64,000 bases of DNA from Bradyrhizobium septentrionale. GTDB lineage: Bacteria; Pseudomonadota; Alphaproteobacteria; Rhizobiales; Xanthobacteraceae. Numbering within the stretch: the stretch's first letter is position 1; each line of letters starts with the position of its first letter. Both the position numbers and the translations under genes were made by a program. The DNA is taken from the NCBI RefSeq assembly GCF_011516645.4, contig NZ_CP088285.1:4172501-4236500 (forward strand), written 5' to 3'. Below are positions 16,684 through 25,389 of the stretch, piece after piece. Below the pieces are notes generated by a model. It ran no database searches. It was given only the letters and a program-made list of their open reading frames with translations, and was not told the DNA's origin.

Positions 16684-18051
16684 CTATTCTGCGGCGGCTT
16701 GCGCGCGCATCTTCCAGGCGCCGGCGGCGGGGCGCTTGAGCCCGAGATTCTCGCGCAGCGTCGTGCCGGCGTAATCCTTGTGGAACAGGCCGCGCTTCTG
16801 CAGCTCGGGCACAACGTGGTCGACGAAGTCGGCATAGGAGCCCGGCACATAGCTCGCCGCGACCACGAAGCCGTCGCAGCCGCGGCCGACGAACATTTCT
16901 TCCAGCCGGTCGGCGATCTCCTTCGGACCGCCGACGATGGCATCCTGCACCTGGGCGCGGCCGGAGAAGGTGATGAAGTCGCGGGTTGAGGGATTGCTCT
17001 TGCCGGAGGCGCGCAGCACGCCGTCGCGCATGCCGATCATGCCTTGCATGCCCTGCAGCTCTTCTGTCGTCAGCGGCTCGTCGATCGGCTTGGCGCCAAA
17101 ATCGAAATTGAGCGCTTCGGCGAGCAGCGACAGCGCGTCGATCTCGAGCGGCAGCTTCTGGATCACGGCCATGCGATCCTCGGCTTCGGCCTTGGTGGCG
17201 CCGGCGATCGGCGTGATCAAATTGCAGAGGAACATCTGGTCCGGATCGCGCCCGGCCTTGACGGCCTCGCCCCTGATTGCATCGTAGCCCTGCTTGGCGC
17301 TGGCGAGGTTGCGCGATGCGGTGAAGATCACCTCGCCCCAGCGCCCGGCAAAGCGCTGGCCGCGGCCGGAGGCGCCCGCCTGGATCACGACGGGGTGGCC
17401 CTGCGGCGAGCGCGGCACCGTGAACGGACCGCGCGAGGCGAAGAACGCGCCCTTGTGGTCGAGCCGCTTCACCTTGGTCGGATCGGCAAAGCGGCCGCTT
17501 GTCTTGTCGATGACCAGCGCACCGTCTTCCCAGGAATCCCAGTGGCCGAGCACCACCTCCATGAATTCGTCGGCGCGATCGTAGCGGTGATCGTGCTCGA
17601 GATGCTGCGCCTTGCCCATGTTGAGCGCTTCGCCGTCATTGACCGAGGTCACCACGTTCCAGGCAGCGCGGCCGTTCGTCATCAGATCGAGCGTGGCGAA
17701 GCGGCGGGCGACGTCGAACGGCTCGAAATAGGTGGTGGAGGCGGTCGAGGCGAGGCCGAGCTTGGTCGTGACCATGCCCATCGTGGTCAGCACCACGATC
17801 GGGTCCATCTTCACGCAGCGGATGCCGTATTCGACGGTGTGGGCGTGATCATTGTTGTAGCGGTCGGGCATCGCCAGGCGATCGTCGAAGAACGCCATGT
17901 GGAACTTGCCGCGCTCCAGGATGCGCGCGATCTCCTGATAGTAATCCGCCGACATCGAATCGTCGCGCGACTCCGGGTGGCGCCAGGAGCCCGGCAGATT
18001 GGTGCAGTTCTGCGCCTGCAGGAAGCCAACCAGCGCCATTTGCCGTGTCAT
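16684..18051 (-). CDS. LLM-class flavin-dependent monooxygenase (NtaA/DszA-like)
   Basis: A 455-residue reduced-flavin monooxygenase of the bacterial luciferase TIM-barrel fold. The NtaA/SnaA/DszA subgroup is recognised by LERGKFHMAFFDDRLAMPDR near residues 47-66, TTMGMVTTKLGLASTASTTY, RFATLDLMTNGRAAWNVVTS, and ASGRGQRFAGRWGEVIFTAS for flavin binding. Members oxidise nitrilotriacetate, organosulfur compounds or similar and need a separate flavin reductase, which is not nearby. It lies between an Ldh-type dehydrogenase and a FAH-family hydrolase on one strand with gaps of 24 and 12 bases, so the three probably form one catabolic pathway. Its substrate is unknown. Confidence 0.93.
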   Translation of the reverse strand: MTRQMALVGFLQAQNCTNLPGSWRHPESRDDSMSADYYQEIARILERGKFHMAFFDDRLAMPDRYNNDHAHTVEYGIRCVKMDPIVVLTTMGMVTTKLGLASTASTTYFEPFDVARRFATLDLMTNGRAAWNVVTSVNDGEALNMGKAQHLEHDHRYDRADEFMEVVLGHWDSWEDGALVIDKTSGRFADPTKVKRLDHKGAFFASRGPFTVPRSPQGHPVVIQAGASGRGQRFAGRWGEVIFTASRNLASAKQGYDAIRGEAVKAGRDPDQMFLCNLITPIAGATKAEAEDRMAVIQKLPLEIDALSLLAEALNFDFGAKPIDEPLTTEELQGMQGMIGMRDGVLRASGKSNPSTRDFITFSGRAQVQDAIVGGPKEIADRLEEMFVGRGCDGFVVAASYVPGSYADFVDHVVPELQKRGLFHKDYAGTTLRENLGLKRPAAGAWKMRAQAAAE

Positions 18052-18075
18052 GTCGTTCTCCTGTGGCCCGACGTG

Positions 18076-19128
18076 TCAGCGCAGGTCGAGTTCTTCGGTG
18101 AGTTTGTAATCGGTGGCGAGCGCCTTCAGCTTCTCCCAGGTCGCGTCCTCGATCTCGATGCCGTTCTTGCGCCGCTCCAATTCGCGCAGGTGCTCGATCT
18201 CGCCCGGATAGAACACGCCGCGGCTTCCTTCCGACGGCGGGGTCGATTTCAGATAGCGGGCGAAGTCGGCGACTTCTTTCCTGAAGTCCTTGAGCGGGCG
18301 GAACGCGGCGACGTTGAACACCGCCATGAAGCAGCCGTCATTGTGCCGGCCGGTCGGTTCGACGCCGAAGCCGAGGCCGGTCAGCAGGCCGCACAGCACC
18401 TCGACCATCGCGGCGAGGCCCGAGCCCTTGTAGCCCTCGGTGCCGCCGAGCGGCAGCAGCGCGCCGCCCTTGCGGTAATCCTTGGGATCAGTGGTGTCGC
18501 GGCCGTCGGCGTCGATAATCCACCCCTTCGGGATGGTCTCGCCGCGCGCCACCGCGAGCTGGATCTTGCCGGCGGCGACCGCCGAGGTCGCCATATCCAG
18601 ATAGAACGGCGCCTCGAGATCGGACGGCACCGCGATCGACAGCGGGTTGGTGCCGAGCCGGGCCTCGCGGCCGCCGAACGGGGCGACATGCTTCGGCGAG
18701 CGGCCGGAATCGGCGGCGGCGATCCCGATCATGCCTTCGCGCATCGCCATCAGCGGATAATGCGCGAGCCGTCCGACATGGCTCTGCCGGAACACGGTGC
18801 AGGCCGCGACATTGGCGGTCTTCGCCTTGTTGATGGTCATCTCCATCGCCTTGGCGTTGACGTGGAAGCCGAACCCCCAATGGCCGTCGATCACGGTCGT
18901 GGTCGGCGTCTCCTGCACGACGGTCCATTTGGCGCCGGGGACGATGTGGCCGGCCTTGATGCGGTCGATATAGGTCGGGATCGCGATCACGCCGTGGGAA
19001 TCGTGGCCGGCCAGATTGGCGTTGACGCAGCCGGAGGCGACCGCGCTGGCCTCCTCCTCCGATGCGCCGGCGCCCCTGAGCAGCGCCGCGCCGATGCGCG
19101 TGAGACGGTCGGCCTGGACGATCGGCAT
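18076..19128 (-). CDS. Ldh-family (malate/L-lactate dehydrogenase-type) oxidoreductase
   Basis: A 350-residue NAD(P)-dependent dehydrogenase of the family containing ureidoglycolate dehydrogenase, YiaK and Mdh2. GHDSHGVIAIPTYIDRIKAG (from residue 41) carries the catalytic histidine, and APFGGREARLGTNPLSIAVP is the characteristic cofactor and substrate loop; DMATSAVAAGKIQLAVARGE and GYKGSGLAAMVEVLCGLLTG complete the signature. AGGAAAG precedes the ATG. It is the first gene of the operon with the flavin monooxygenase and FAH-family enzyme. These enzymes reduce 2-keto acids or oxidise 2-hydroxy acids; which one is not determined by the sequence. Confidence 0.92.
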   Translation of the reverse strand: MPIVQADRLTRIGAALLRGAGASEEEASAVASGCVNANLAGHDSHGVIAIPTYIDRIKAGHIVPGAKWTVVQETPTTTVIDGHWGFGFHVNAKAMEMTINKAKTANVAACTVFRQSHVGRLAHYPLMAMREGMIGIAAADSGRSPKHVAPFGGREARLGTNPLSIAVPSDLEAPFYLDMATSAVAAGKIQLAVARGETIPKGWIIDADGRDTTDPKDYRKGGALLPLGGTEGYKGSGLAAMVEVLCGLLTGLGFGVEPTGRHNDGCFMAVFNVAAFRPLKDFRKEVADFARYLKSTPPSEGSRGVFYPGEIEHLRELERRKNGIEIEDATWEKLKALATDYKLTEELDLR

Positions 19129-19482
19129 GGGGCTTTCCTCGCGGTCTGCCCGCGTGATGCGCGGGTCTTGCTTGCTGTTGTCGCCGTCATGCTGTCAAAG
19201 CGCGGCTTACCGAGCAAGGCCAGAAAATCCGGTCCGCCATACCGGGAGCAGGGTGCTCGCAGGCGTGATTTCACCGAATGGAACGGGCGCGGTCGCGATG
19301 CGGAATTTGACGGCTCCGACGGCCCGGGCCGGGCAGCCATCCGCGCCTCGCGGCCCTCCGCCTCAGCCTGGTACACAGAGGTCCGTATTATCCCTGAAAA
19401 CGGCTTGGCGCGTTCGTCAGCCGTTTACTTTGTCGCGCAACTTGCCGGATACGCTAACCACCACTTAGGCCTCTCGCGGGCA
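19129..19482. other. Divergent intergenic region, no gene seen
   Basis: This 354-base stretch separates the divergent ldh operon and the GAF-GGDEF-EAL gene and must hold both promoters. No repeat family, strong terminator or convincing sigma-70 pair was found. The frame of the downstream gene stays open through it, but the upstream protein text has no domain character. Confidence 0.5.
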
Positions 19483-22400
19483 ATGTTCCTCGCCGGATTG
19501 GAGGGGTTGGCCCCGGGGCCTTCAGGGAACGTGCAGTCGAGCATCGGGCGTACATTCGCGGCGTTGAGCGCCACCAACGAAGCGATCCTGTACGCGAAAT
19601 CACCAGAACAATTGTACGGACAGGTCTGCGAAGCCGCGTTCACGAGCGGGGGCTTCCTGGCTGCGACCGTGTTTTTGCTGGAGCCGGATACCGGCCTGCT
19701 GAGCTTCGCGGCGGGCTACGGCGACGATGTCGCGCGTCTGCGCAGCATCACGATTTCCACGCTCGCCAACGCGCCGGAAGGGGAAGGCGTCGCCGGGCGG
19801 GCATTCCGCGATCAGAGCGCCTGCGTCAGCAACGACTATGTCAACGATGCCCGCTCAGTGGCCTGGCGCAGCGGCGCCGCGGCGGCCGGCGTCGGGGCGG
19901 CGGCGGCAATGCCGCTGGTCTGCAATGGACGCAGCGTCGGCGTCTTCATGGTGACGCGGCGGGAGATCAATTCGCTCAGCGAGGAGATCGTCTCGCTGCT
20001 GGAGCGCATGGCCGCGAACGTGTCCTACGCGCTCGACAATTTCGACCATGAGGCCTCGCGCAAGAGCGGCGAGCGGGCGATGCGCCGGCTGAACCGCATG
20101 TTCGGCGCCATCAGCGCGACCAACGAGGCCATCCTTCGCGCCAAGACCGAGCACGATCTCTATCAGCGGGTCTGCGATGCCGCGGTGTTCAGCGGAAAAT
20201 CCTTCGCCACGGTGGTGCTGCTGGCCGAACCCGACACGCACTGGCTCGAGCCCGTCGCCGGCACCGGCGAGGCGCTCGAGCTGATCACGCAGACGCGCTT
20301 TTCGTCCGATCCCGACAATGTCTACGGCAAAGGCATCTGTGGCGAGGCGTTCCGCACCCACCGGCCGTGCGTCGAGCACGACATTCCGATCTCGGCGAGC
20401 GCGCCGCCAACCCGCGGCAGCGGCCTGATGGCCTGCGTCGCGCTGCCGCTCACCCGGTTCGGCAAGAGCGTCGGCGTCCTGATCTTCTTTACCGGCAATT
20501 CCTGGGCGCGCGACCCGGAGATCATCACGCTGCTGGCCGGGATCGCCGAGAACGTCTCGGTCGCGCTCGACAATTTCGGCCGCGCCACCGAGAAGGCCAG
20601 GGCCGATGCCGAGCGCGAGCGGCTGTCGCGGATGTTCGCGGCGCTGAGCGCGACCAACGAGGCGATCATGCGTGCGAGGTCGCGACTCGAGATGTTCGAG
20701 CTGGTCTGCGCGGCGGCGGCGCATGGCGGCGGGTTCAATTCCACCAGCATCCTGATCGCGAAACCCGGCGACGATTACCTGGAGATGATGGCGGTCGCGG
20801 GACCGACCGCGGAGAATGCGCGTCGCCTCAACGTCTCGCGCAGCGAGGCGCAGCCCGAAGGGCGCGGCGTCTGCGGCAGGGCGTACCGTTCCCGGCGCGC
20901 CTGCATCAACAATGATTTCCTGGGCGACGTCGCCAACAACCCGTTCCGCGACGTCATCGACCGCGAGGATGCGCGATCCGGCGCGGCATTTCCGTTAATC
21001 GTCGACGATGAGCCGGTCGGCGTGATGCTGTTCATCTCCGCCAAGCGCAACACCTTCAGTTCCGAATTCGGCGAGCTGTTGCAGCGGCTCGCCGACAACG
21101 TCTCCTATGCGCTGGGCAGTTTCGAGCGCGCCGACGAGAAGGCGCGAACCGAGGAGCAGAAGGAGCGGCTGCGGCGGATGTTCGCGGCGCTGAGCGCGAC
21201 CAACGAAGCGATCATGCGGGCGAAATCCCGCAGCGAGCTGTTCGATCTGGTCTGCGATGCTGCGGCGGTCGGCGGACAATTCATCTCGGCCACCATCAGG
21301 CTGGTGCGCCCGGGCGAAGCCTTCCTGGACAATGTGGCGGCCTCCGGCCCCGACCGGGTGCGAGCGCGCGAGGTTCTGCTGTCGGCGGACGCGACCCGTC
21401 CGGAAGGACAGACGCTGACCGGCGTTCCGATCCGGACCCGCAGGCCCTGCATCAGCAACGATTATCTCAGCGACTTCGGCCCTGAATCGCACGTCTATCC
21501 CGTCGTCCGCGACAGCGGCAGCAAGTCCGGCGCGGCGTTGCCGCTGCTCAAGAACGGCGAGGCGATCGGCGCGCTGGTGTTCCTGTCGAGCGAATTCGGC
21601 ACGTTCAGCCCCGAGATGATGGCGCTGTTGCAGCGGCTCGCCGAAAACGTGTCGTTTGCGCTGGCCAATTTCGACCGCGCCGACGAGAAGGCGCGGGCCG
21701 ACGAGCAGAAGGAACGGCTGTCGCGGATGTTCGCGGCGCTGAGCGCGACCAATGAAGCGATCATGCGGGCGAAGTCCCGCGCCGAGCTCTATCAGCTGGT
21801 CTGCGAGGCGGCGGCGACCGGCGGCAAGTTCACCTCGACCACCATCGTGCTGGCGCAGCCCGGAAGCGACTATCTCCGGATGGTCGCGATCGCAGGGCCT
21901 GCGGCGGAAGGCGCGCGCCAGGTGACGCTCTCGACCAGCGAGGCACATCCCGAGGGGCGCGGCGCCTGCGGCCGGGCGTTCCGCTCCGGCAAGGCCTGCA
22001 TCATCAACGATTATTTTGCCGATAGCGAGACCGCCGCTTTCCATGAGCGGGCTCGCCTCGACGGAACGCAGTCCGGCGCCTCGTTCCCGCTGATCGTCAG
22101 CGGGCGGGTGGTCGGCGTCATGATCTTCGTCGCGATCGAGAAGGACACGTTCACGCCGGAGTTCGCCGAACTGCTGCAGCGCCTCGCCGACAATCTGGCG
22201 TTCGCGCTCGAAAGCTTCGATCGCGCCGACGAGAAGCACAAGGCCGACGAGCGCATCGAATATCTCGCCTCGCACGACAGCCTGACCAATCTGCCGAACC
22301 GCGAGACGTTCAACGAGATGCTGCGTCACGCGATCTCGGCGGCGGACCGTCATCGCCGGCAGCTTGCGGTGCTGTTCATCGATCTCGACCGCTTCAAGAT

Positions 22401-23640
22401 CATCAACGATTCGCTCGGTCATGACGCCGGCGACATGCTGCTGGTCGCAATCGCCGAGCGGCTGCGTGAATCGCTTCGGACGAGCGACGTGGTGGCGCGG
22501 CTCGGCGGTGACGAGTTCGTGGTCATCCTCGAGGAGACCACCGAACGCGGCGACGTCGAGCGCGTTGCCGGCGATCTCCTGGTCTCGCTCAGCCAGCCGC
22601 TGCAGCTCAGCGGGCATGAGTGCCACACCACGGCCTCGATCGGGATCGCGATGTATCCCGCCGACGGCTCCGACGTGCAGACGCTGACCAAGAATGCCGA
22701 CATGGCGATGTATCTCGCCAAGGAGGACGGCAAGAACGGCTTCCGCTTCTTCTCCAACGAGGTCAGGGCGCAGTCGATCGAACGCCTCACGATGGAGAGC
22801 GCGCTGCGCCGCGCGCTGGAGCGCGACCAGTTCTCGCTCGAATATCAGCCGAAGATCGACATGGCGAGCGGGCAGATCAGCGGCGTCGAGGCGCTGCTGC
22901 GCTGGACCCATCCCGAGCTCGGCAAGGTCTCGCCGGGGCAATTCATTCCGCTCGCCGAGGAAGTCGGGCTGATCGTGCCGATCGGCCGCTGGGTGCTGAA
23001 GGAGGCCTGCGCGCAGAACATGGCGTGGCAGCACCGCGGTCTCAAGGCGGTGACCATGGCGGTCAACCTCTCGCCGCGGCAGTTCGGCGACCCGCATCTG
23101 CTCGACGACATCGACCAGGCATTGGCGGCGAGCGGCATGCCGCCGTCGCTGCTCCAGCTCGAGGTCACCGAGAGCATGGTGATGCGCAACGTGACGCGCG
23201 CGGTGCGCGTGCTCGACGCGATCCAGAATCGCGGCATCCGGCTGGCGATCGACGATTTCGGCACCGGCTATTCGTCGATGTCGTTGATGAAGCAGTTCCC
23301 GATCGACACCATCAAGATCGACCGTTCCTTCGTGCGCGATCTGCCCAATGACTCCGAGGACGTCGCGATCGCGCAGGCGATCATCAGCATGGGCAAGGCG
23401 CTCGGCATGACCATCGTCGCCGAGGGCGTCGAGACCTCCGAGCAGCAGGAGTTTCTGCGCGCGCACGCCTGCGACGAGATGCAGGGCTTCCTGTTCAGCC
23501 GGCCGCTGCCGCCGCGCGATCTCGCCGAGCTCTTGAAGACGTCGCCGGCGCTGGTATCGCCGCCGTTGCAGCCCGCATTGGACGACGCGGCGATGAGCGA
23601 GGCCGAGCCGGATCTAGGGCGGAAACGCGCTGTCGTCTGA
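19483..23640 (+). CDS. Five-GAF, GGDEF and EAL cyclic-di-GMP signalling protein
   Basis: A 1385-residue protein without evident membrane segments. Five GAF units, about 180 residues each, start near residues 23, 204, 383, 565 and 748. Each opens with a near-identical helix (RMFAALSATNEAIMRAK in most) and has a FPL or LPL segment followed by GVMIF. A GGDEF domain follows (SHDSLTNLPNRETF from about 931; GGDEF at 1008-1012, with the inhibitory RTSD site five residues before it). The EAL domain follows (EAL at 1136-1138, IDDFGTGYSS, EGVETSEQQ). Both active sites look intact, so it may make and break cyclic di-GMP. The ligands of the GAF units are unknown. The first ATG after the open upstream stretch, at 19483, was chosen; its ribosome site is weak, so the start is uncertain by some tens of codons. 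Confidence 0.93.
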   Translation: MFLAGLEGLAPGPSGNVQSSIGRTFAALSATNEAILYAKSPEQLYGQVCEAAFTSGGFLAATVFLLEPDTGLLSFAAGYGDDVARLRSITISTLANAPEGEGVAGRAFRDQSACVSNDYVNDARSVAWRSGAAAAGVGAAAAMPLVCNGRSVGVFMVTRREINSLSEEIVSLLERMAANVSYALDNFDHEASRKSGERAMRRLNRMFGAISATNEAILRAKTEHDLYQRVCDAAVFSGKSFATVVLLAEPDTHWLEPVAGTGEALELITQTRFSSDPDNVYGKGICGEAFRTHRPCVEHDIPISASAPPTRGSGLMACVALPLTRFGKSVGVLIFFTGNSWARDPEIITLLAGIAENVSVALDNFGRATEKARADAERERLSRMFAALSATNEAIMRARSRLEMFELVCAAAAHGGGFNSTSILIAKPGDDYLEMMAVAGPTAENARRLNVSRSEAQPEGRGVCGRAYRSRRACINNDFLGDVANNPFRDVIDREDARSGAAFPLIVDDEPVGVMLFISAKRNTFSSEFGELLQRLADNVSYALGSFERADEKARTEEQKERLRRMFAALSATNEAIMRAKSRSELFDLVCDAAAVGGQFISATIRLVRPGEAFLDNVAASGPDRVRAREVLLSADATRPEGQTLTGVPIRTRRPCISNDYLSDFGPESHVYPVVRDSGSKSGAALPLLKNGEAIGALVFLSSEFGTFSPEMMALLQRLAENVSFALANFDRADEKARADEQKERLSRMFAALSATNEAIMRAKSRAELYQLVCEAAATGGKFTSTTIVLAQPGSDYLRMVAIAGPAAEGARQVTLSTSEAHPEGRGACGRAFRSGKACIINDYFADSETAAFHERARLDGTQSGASFPLIVSGRVVGVMIFVAIEKDTFTPEFAELLQRLADNLAFALESFDRADEKHKADERIEYLASHDSLTNLPNRETFNEMLRHAISAADRHRRQLAVLFIDLDRFKIINDSLGHDAGDMLLVAIAERLRESLRTSDVVARLGGDEFVVILEETTERGDVERVAGDLLVSLSQPLQLSGHECHTTASIGIAMYPADGSDVQTLTKNADMAMYLAKEDGKNGFRFFSNEVRAQSIERLTMESALRRALERDQFSLEYQPKIDMASGQISGVEALLRWTHPELGKVSPGQFIPLAEEVGLIVPIGRWVLKEACAQNMAWQHRGLKAVTMAVNLSPRQFGDPHLLDDIDQALAASGMPPSLLQLEVTESMVMRNVTRAVRVLDAIQNRGIRLAIDDFGTGYSSMSLMKQFPIDTIKIDRSFVRDLPNDSEDVAIAQAIISMGKALGMTIVAEGVETSEQQEFLRAHACDEMQGFLFSRPLPPRDLAELLKTSPALVSPPLQPALDDAAMSEAEPDLGRKRAVV

Positions 23641-23955
23641 CGGCTGCACCGGCAGGTCGCGGACGTCGGAATCGGTCGAAGCGATCATGCGCGAGAAATC
23701 ATACGGCCAGGACGGCGTCGCCTGACCGGCCAGCGTCTGGCGCAGTGCCACTGAGGCCTCCGCAAAGCTCGCACCGTCCGCCAGGCGGAACCGGCGGCAC
23801 CACGCGTCCGGCAGCGGTTCGGCGGCATCGCGCATCTCGAACGCCGGCCCCCACCACCAAGCCGGCGCCGGTGGCCGGTCCGGTTCGGGAATCGCCCGCC
23901 AGCGCGCGAACTCGTCGACAATGCGGGCGAATTGCAGCTTGGCGGCGGGATGCAT
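23614..23955 (-). CDS. Small conserved-looking hypothetical protein
   Basis: A 113-residue cytoplasmic protein, not recognised. It begins MHPAAKLQFARIVDEFARWR and contains PAPAWWWGPAFEMRDAAEPL then SWPYDFSRMIASTDSDVRDL, with many tryptophans and acidic residues. GAGGAAGG lies 9 bases before the ATG, supporting translation. Its 3' end overlaps the convergent GAF-GGDEF-EAL gene by 27 bases. It follows the cupin gene on the same strand with 56 bases between. Confidence 0.65.
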   Translation of the reverse strand: MHPAAKLQFARIVDEFARWRAIPEPDRPPAPAWWWGPAFEMRDAAEPLPDAWCRRFRLADGASFAEASVALRQTLAGQATPSWPYDFSRMIASTDSDVRDLPVQPSDDSAFPP

Positions 23956-24011
23956 CAAAAGCCCTTCCTCGGGCCGCGATGATAGCACCGCCGCCACCGC
24001 GCGCAACGCGG

Positions 24012-24500
24012 CTACTTCTGTTCCACCTCGGTCGAGGTGGCCGGGCCTTCGCCCATGATCAGCAGCACGGCGTCCTCGTCCTTGGCGCCGTCCCAATGCA
24101 CCTGCTTGCCGAAATGGGTGACGAAGCTTCCGGCCGGCATCGCCACGGTGCCGTGATCGGGATCGAATTTCGGGCCCGAGCCCACCCACCAGGTGCCCTT
24201 GAGCACGACGATGTAGCGATCGTTGGGATGGAAATGCGGATGGCTGAAATGATTGCCCTTGGTCCATTTGGTGTAGACCATGTAGAAACCGGGCTTCGAG
24301 GGATCGCCGACCACGACGGCATTCTGCGCGCCGCGCGCATCGGTCGGGCTCCAGGGAATCTGGTCCGGCAGCTTGTAGGTGACGGCGGCCGGATTGAGCT
24401 CGGCCGCGGAGCTGACGCTCAGCGTGCCGGCAAGCGCCAGCGGGACTACAAGAGCCAGCGGCATCATCAGGTATCGCCAGGCCCGGTTCGACGCCGTCAT
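24012..24500 (-). CDS. Exported cupin-domain protein
   Basis: A 162-residue protein with a signal peptide (MTASNRAWRYLMMPLALVVP, cleavage near SSAAEL) and a single cupin barrel. HFSHPHFHPNDRYIVVLKGT carries the three-histidine half of the cupin metal site with a glutamate replaced by N/D near it, and MPAGSFVTHFGKQVHWDGAK holds the second histidines. The domain form is close to ChrR-like or DUF4437-type cupins that bind metal. GGGAG lies 7 bases upstream of the chosen ATG. A longer reading adds 13 residues without a ribosome site. Substrate unknown. Confidence 0.85.
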   Translation of the reverse strand: MTASNRAWRYLMMPLALVVPLALAGTLSVSSAAELNPAAVTYKLPDQIPWSPTDARGAQNAVVVGDPSKPGFYMVYTKWTKGNHFSHPHFHPNDRYIVVLKGTWWVGSGPKFDPDHGTVAMPAGSFVTHFGKQVHWDGAKDEDAVLLIMGEGPATSTEVEQK

Positions 24501-24726
24501 TGCATTCTCCCAGATCAGTTTCTCTCGCCCGTCGGGCAACTACCGTGCCCGTATATCGCACGATGCTAGTCGCTCTCACTTGCGCCGGACAAGACGCGTC
24601 CGCGCATGTCTGATCTCAAGATTGCGACATCGGGCCGTGACACAACGCAGCTGCAACATGAAAAACGCCATTTACGCCGCTGCAGACGATGATAGGTTGC
24701 GCGCCGACCAAAACGGGAGGATGACC

Positions 24727-25326
24727 TTGAAGAAGCATCTGTCGATACTTGCGGCGGGACTTGTGATCGGTGCGGCCGCACTGCAATTTTCCACCACCGC
24801 ATCGGGCGATGACGGCTGGGTCACGCTGCTCGACAGCTCCAGGAAGGGCGATTGGGACGAGGTCGGCAAGGCCAATTGGGAAATGAAGGACGGCGCGCTG
24901 GTCGCCGACAAGCTCGACGGCAAGGATCTCTCCTATCTCGTCAGCAAGACGCAGTACAAGGACTTCCAGATCCGGGCCGAGTTCTGGACCGACGAGGACG
25001 CCAACAGCGGCATCTTCATCCGCTGCGAAGGCAACAAGGTGATCGATTCCAAGGTCTGCTACGAGGTCAACATCTTCGACAAACGGCCGGACCCGACCTA
25101 CGGCACCGGCGCGATCGTCGATGTCGGCAAGGTCGATCCGATGCCGAAGGCGGCGGGCAAGTGGAACGTCTACGAGATCACGGCACACGGGCCGCATTTC
25201 GTGGTGACGCTGAACGGCCAGAAGACTGTCGACGCCCAGGACGCCAAGCACGCCAACGGCTATGTCGCGCTCCAATATGGTTCGGGCGTGGTCAAGTTCC
25301 GCAAGGTGCAGATCAAGGCGCTCTGA
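24727..25326 (+). CDS. Exported 3-keto-disaccharide hydrolase-like (DUF1080) protein
   Basis: About 199 residues: a signal peptide (KKHLSILAAGLVIGAAALQF, cleaved near TTASG) then a concanavalin-like DUF1080 domain (DGWVTLLDSSRKGDWDEVGK, DFQIRAEFWTDEDANSGIFI, CYEVNIFDKRPDPTYGTGAI, GKWNVYEITAHGPHFVVTLN). The family includes hydrolases of 3-keto-glucosides and other sugar-binding proteins. GGGAGG at 24715-24720 directly touches an ATG at 24721 but is ideally spaced from TTG at 24727, so TTG is the likely start; the difference is two residues. A strong hairpin terminator follows. Confidence 0.85.
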   Translation: MKKHLSILAAGLVIGAAALQFSTTASGDDGWVTLLDSSRKGDWDEVGKANWEMKDGALVADKLDGKDLSYLVSKTQYKDFQIRAEFWTDEDANSGIFIRCEGNKVIDSKVCYEVNIFDKRPDPTYGTGAIVDVGKVDPMPKAAGKWNVYEITAHGPHFVVTLNGQKTVDAQDAKHANGYVALQYGSGVVKFRKVQIKAL

Positions 25327-25344
25327 CGGCGCAAAAGTCGAGAG

Positions 25345-25373
25345 AAGCCCGGCCGCCGTGCGGCCGGGCTTTT
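25345..25373. terminator. Bidirectional rho-independent terminator
   Basis: AAGCCCGGCCGC pairs perfectly with GCGGCCGGGCTT across a three-base loop (12-bp stem), with T residues on the plus-strand side and A residues on the other. It lies between two convergent genes ending at 25326 and 25390, so it can serve both. Confidence 0.85.
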
Positions 25374-25389
25374 GCTTGCGTGCCGTGCG

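Noticed and set aside
17044..19482. Extension of the GAF-GGDEF-EAL frame over 2.4 kb upstream
   Set aside because: It is antisense to the LLM monooxygenase and Ldh genes and lacks any domain; the real protein begins near 19483.
19552..21780. Regularly spaced near-identical sequence as a possible CRISPR or DNA repeat array
   Set aside because: The period of about 540 bases and coding frame show tandem GAF domains, not a CRISPR array. No CRISPR array was seen in the window.
20995..23466. 823-codon minus-strand frame across the GAF-GGDEF-EAL gene
   Set aside because: Antisense shadow of repeated GAF coding; composition is arginine-, histidine- and leucine-rich with no motifs.
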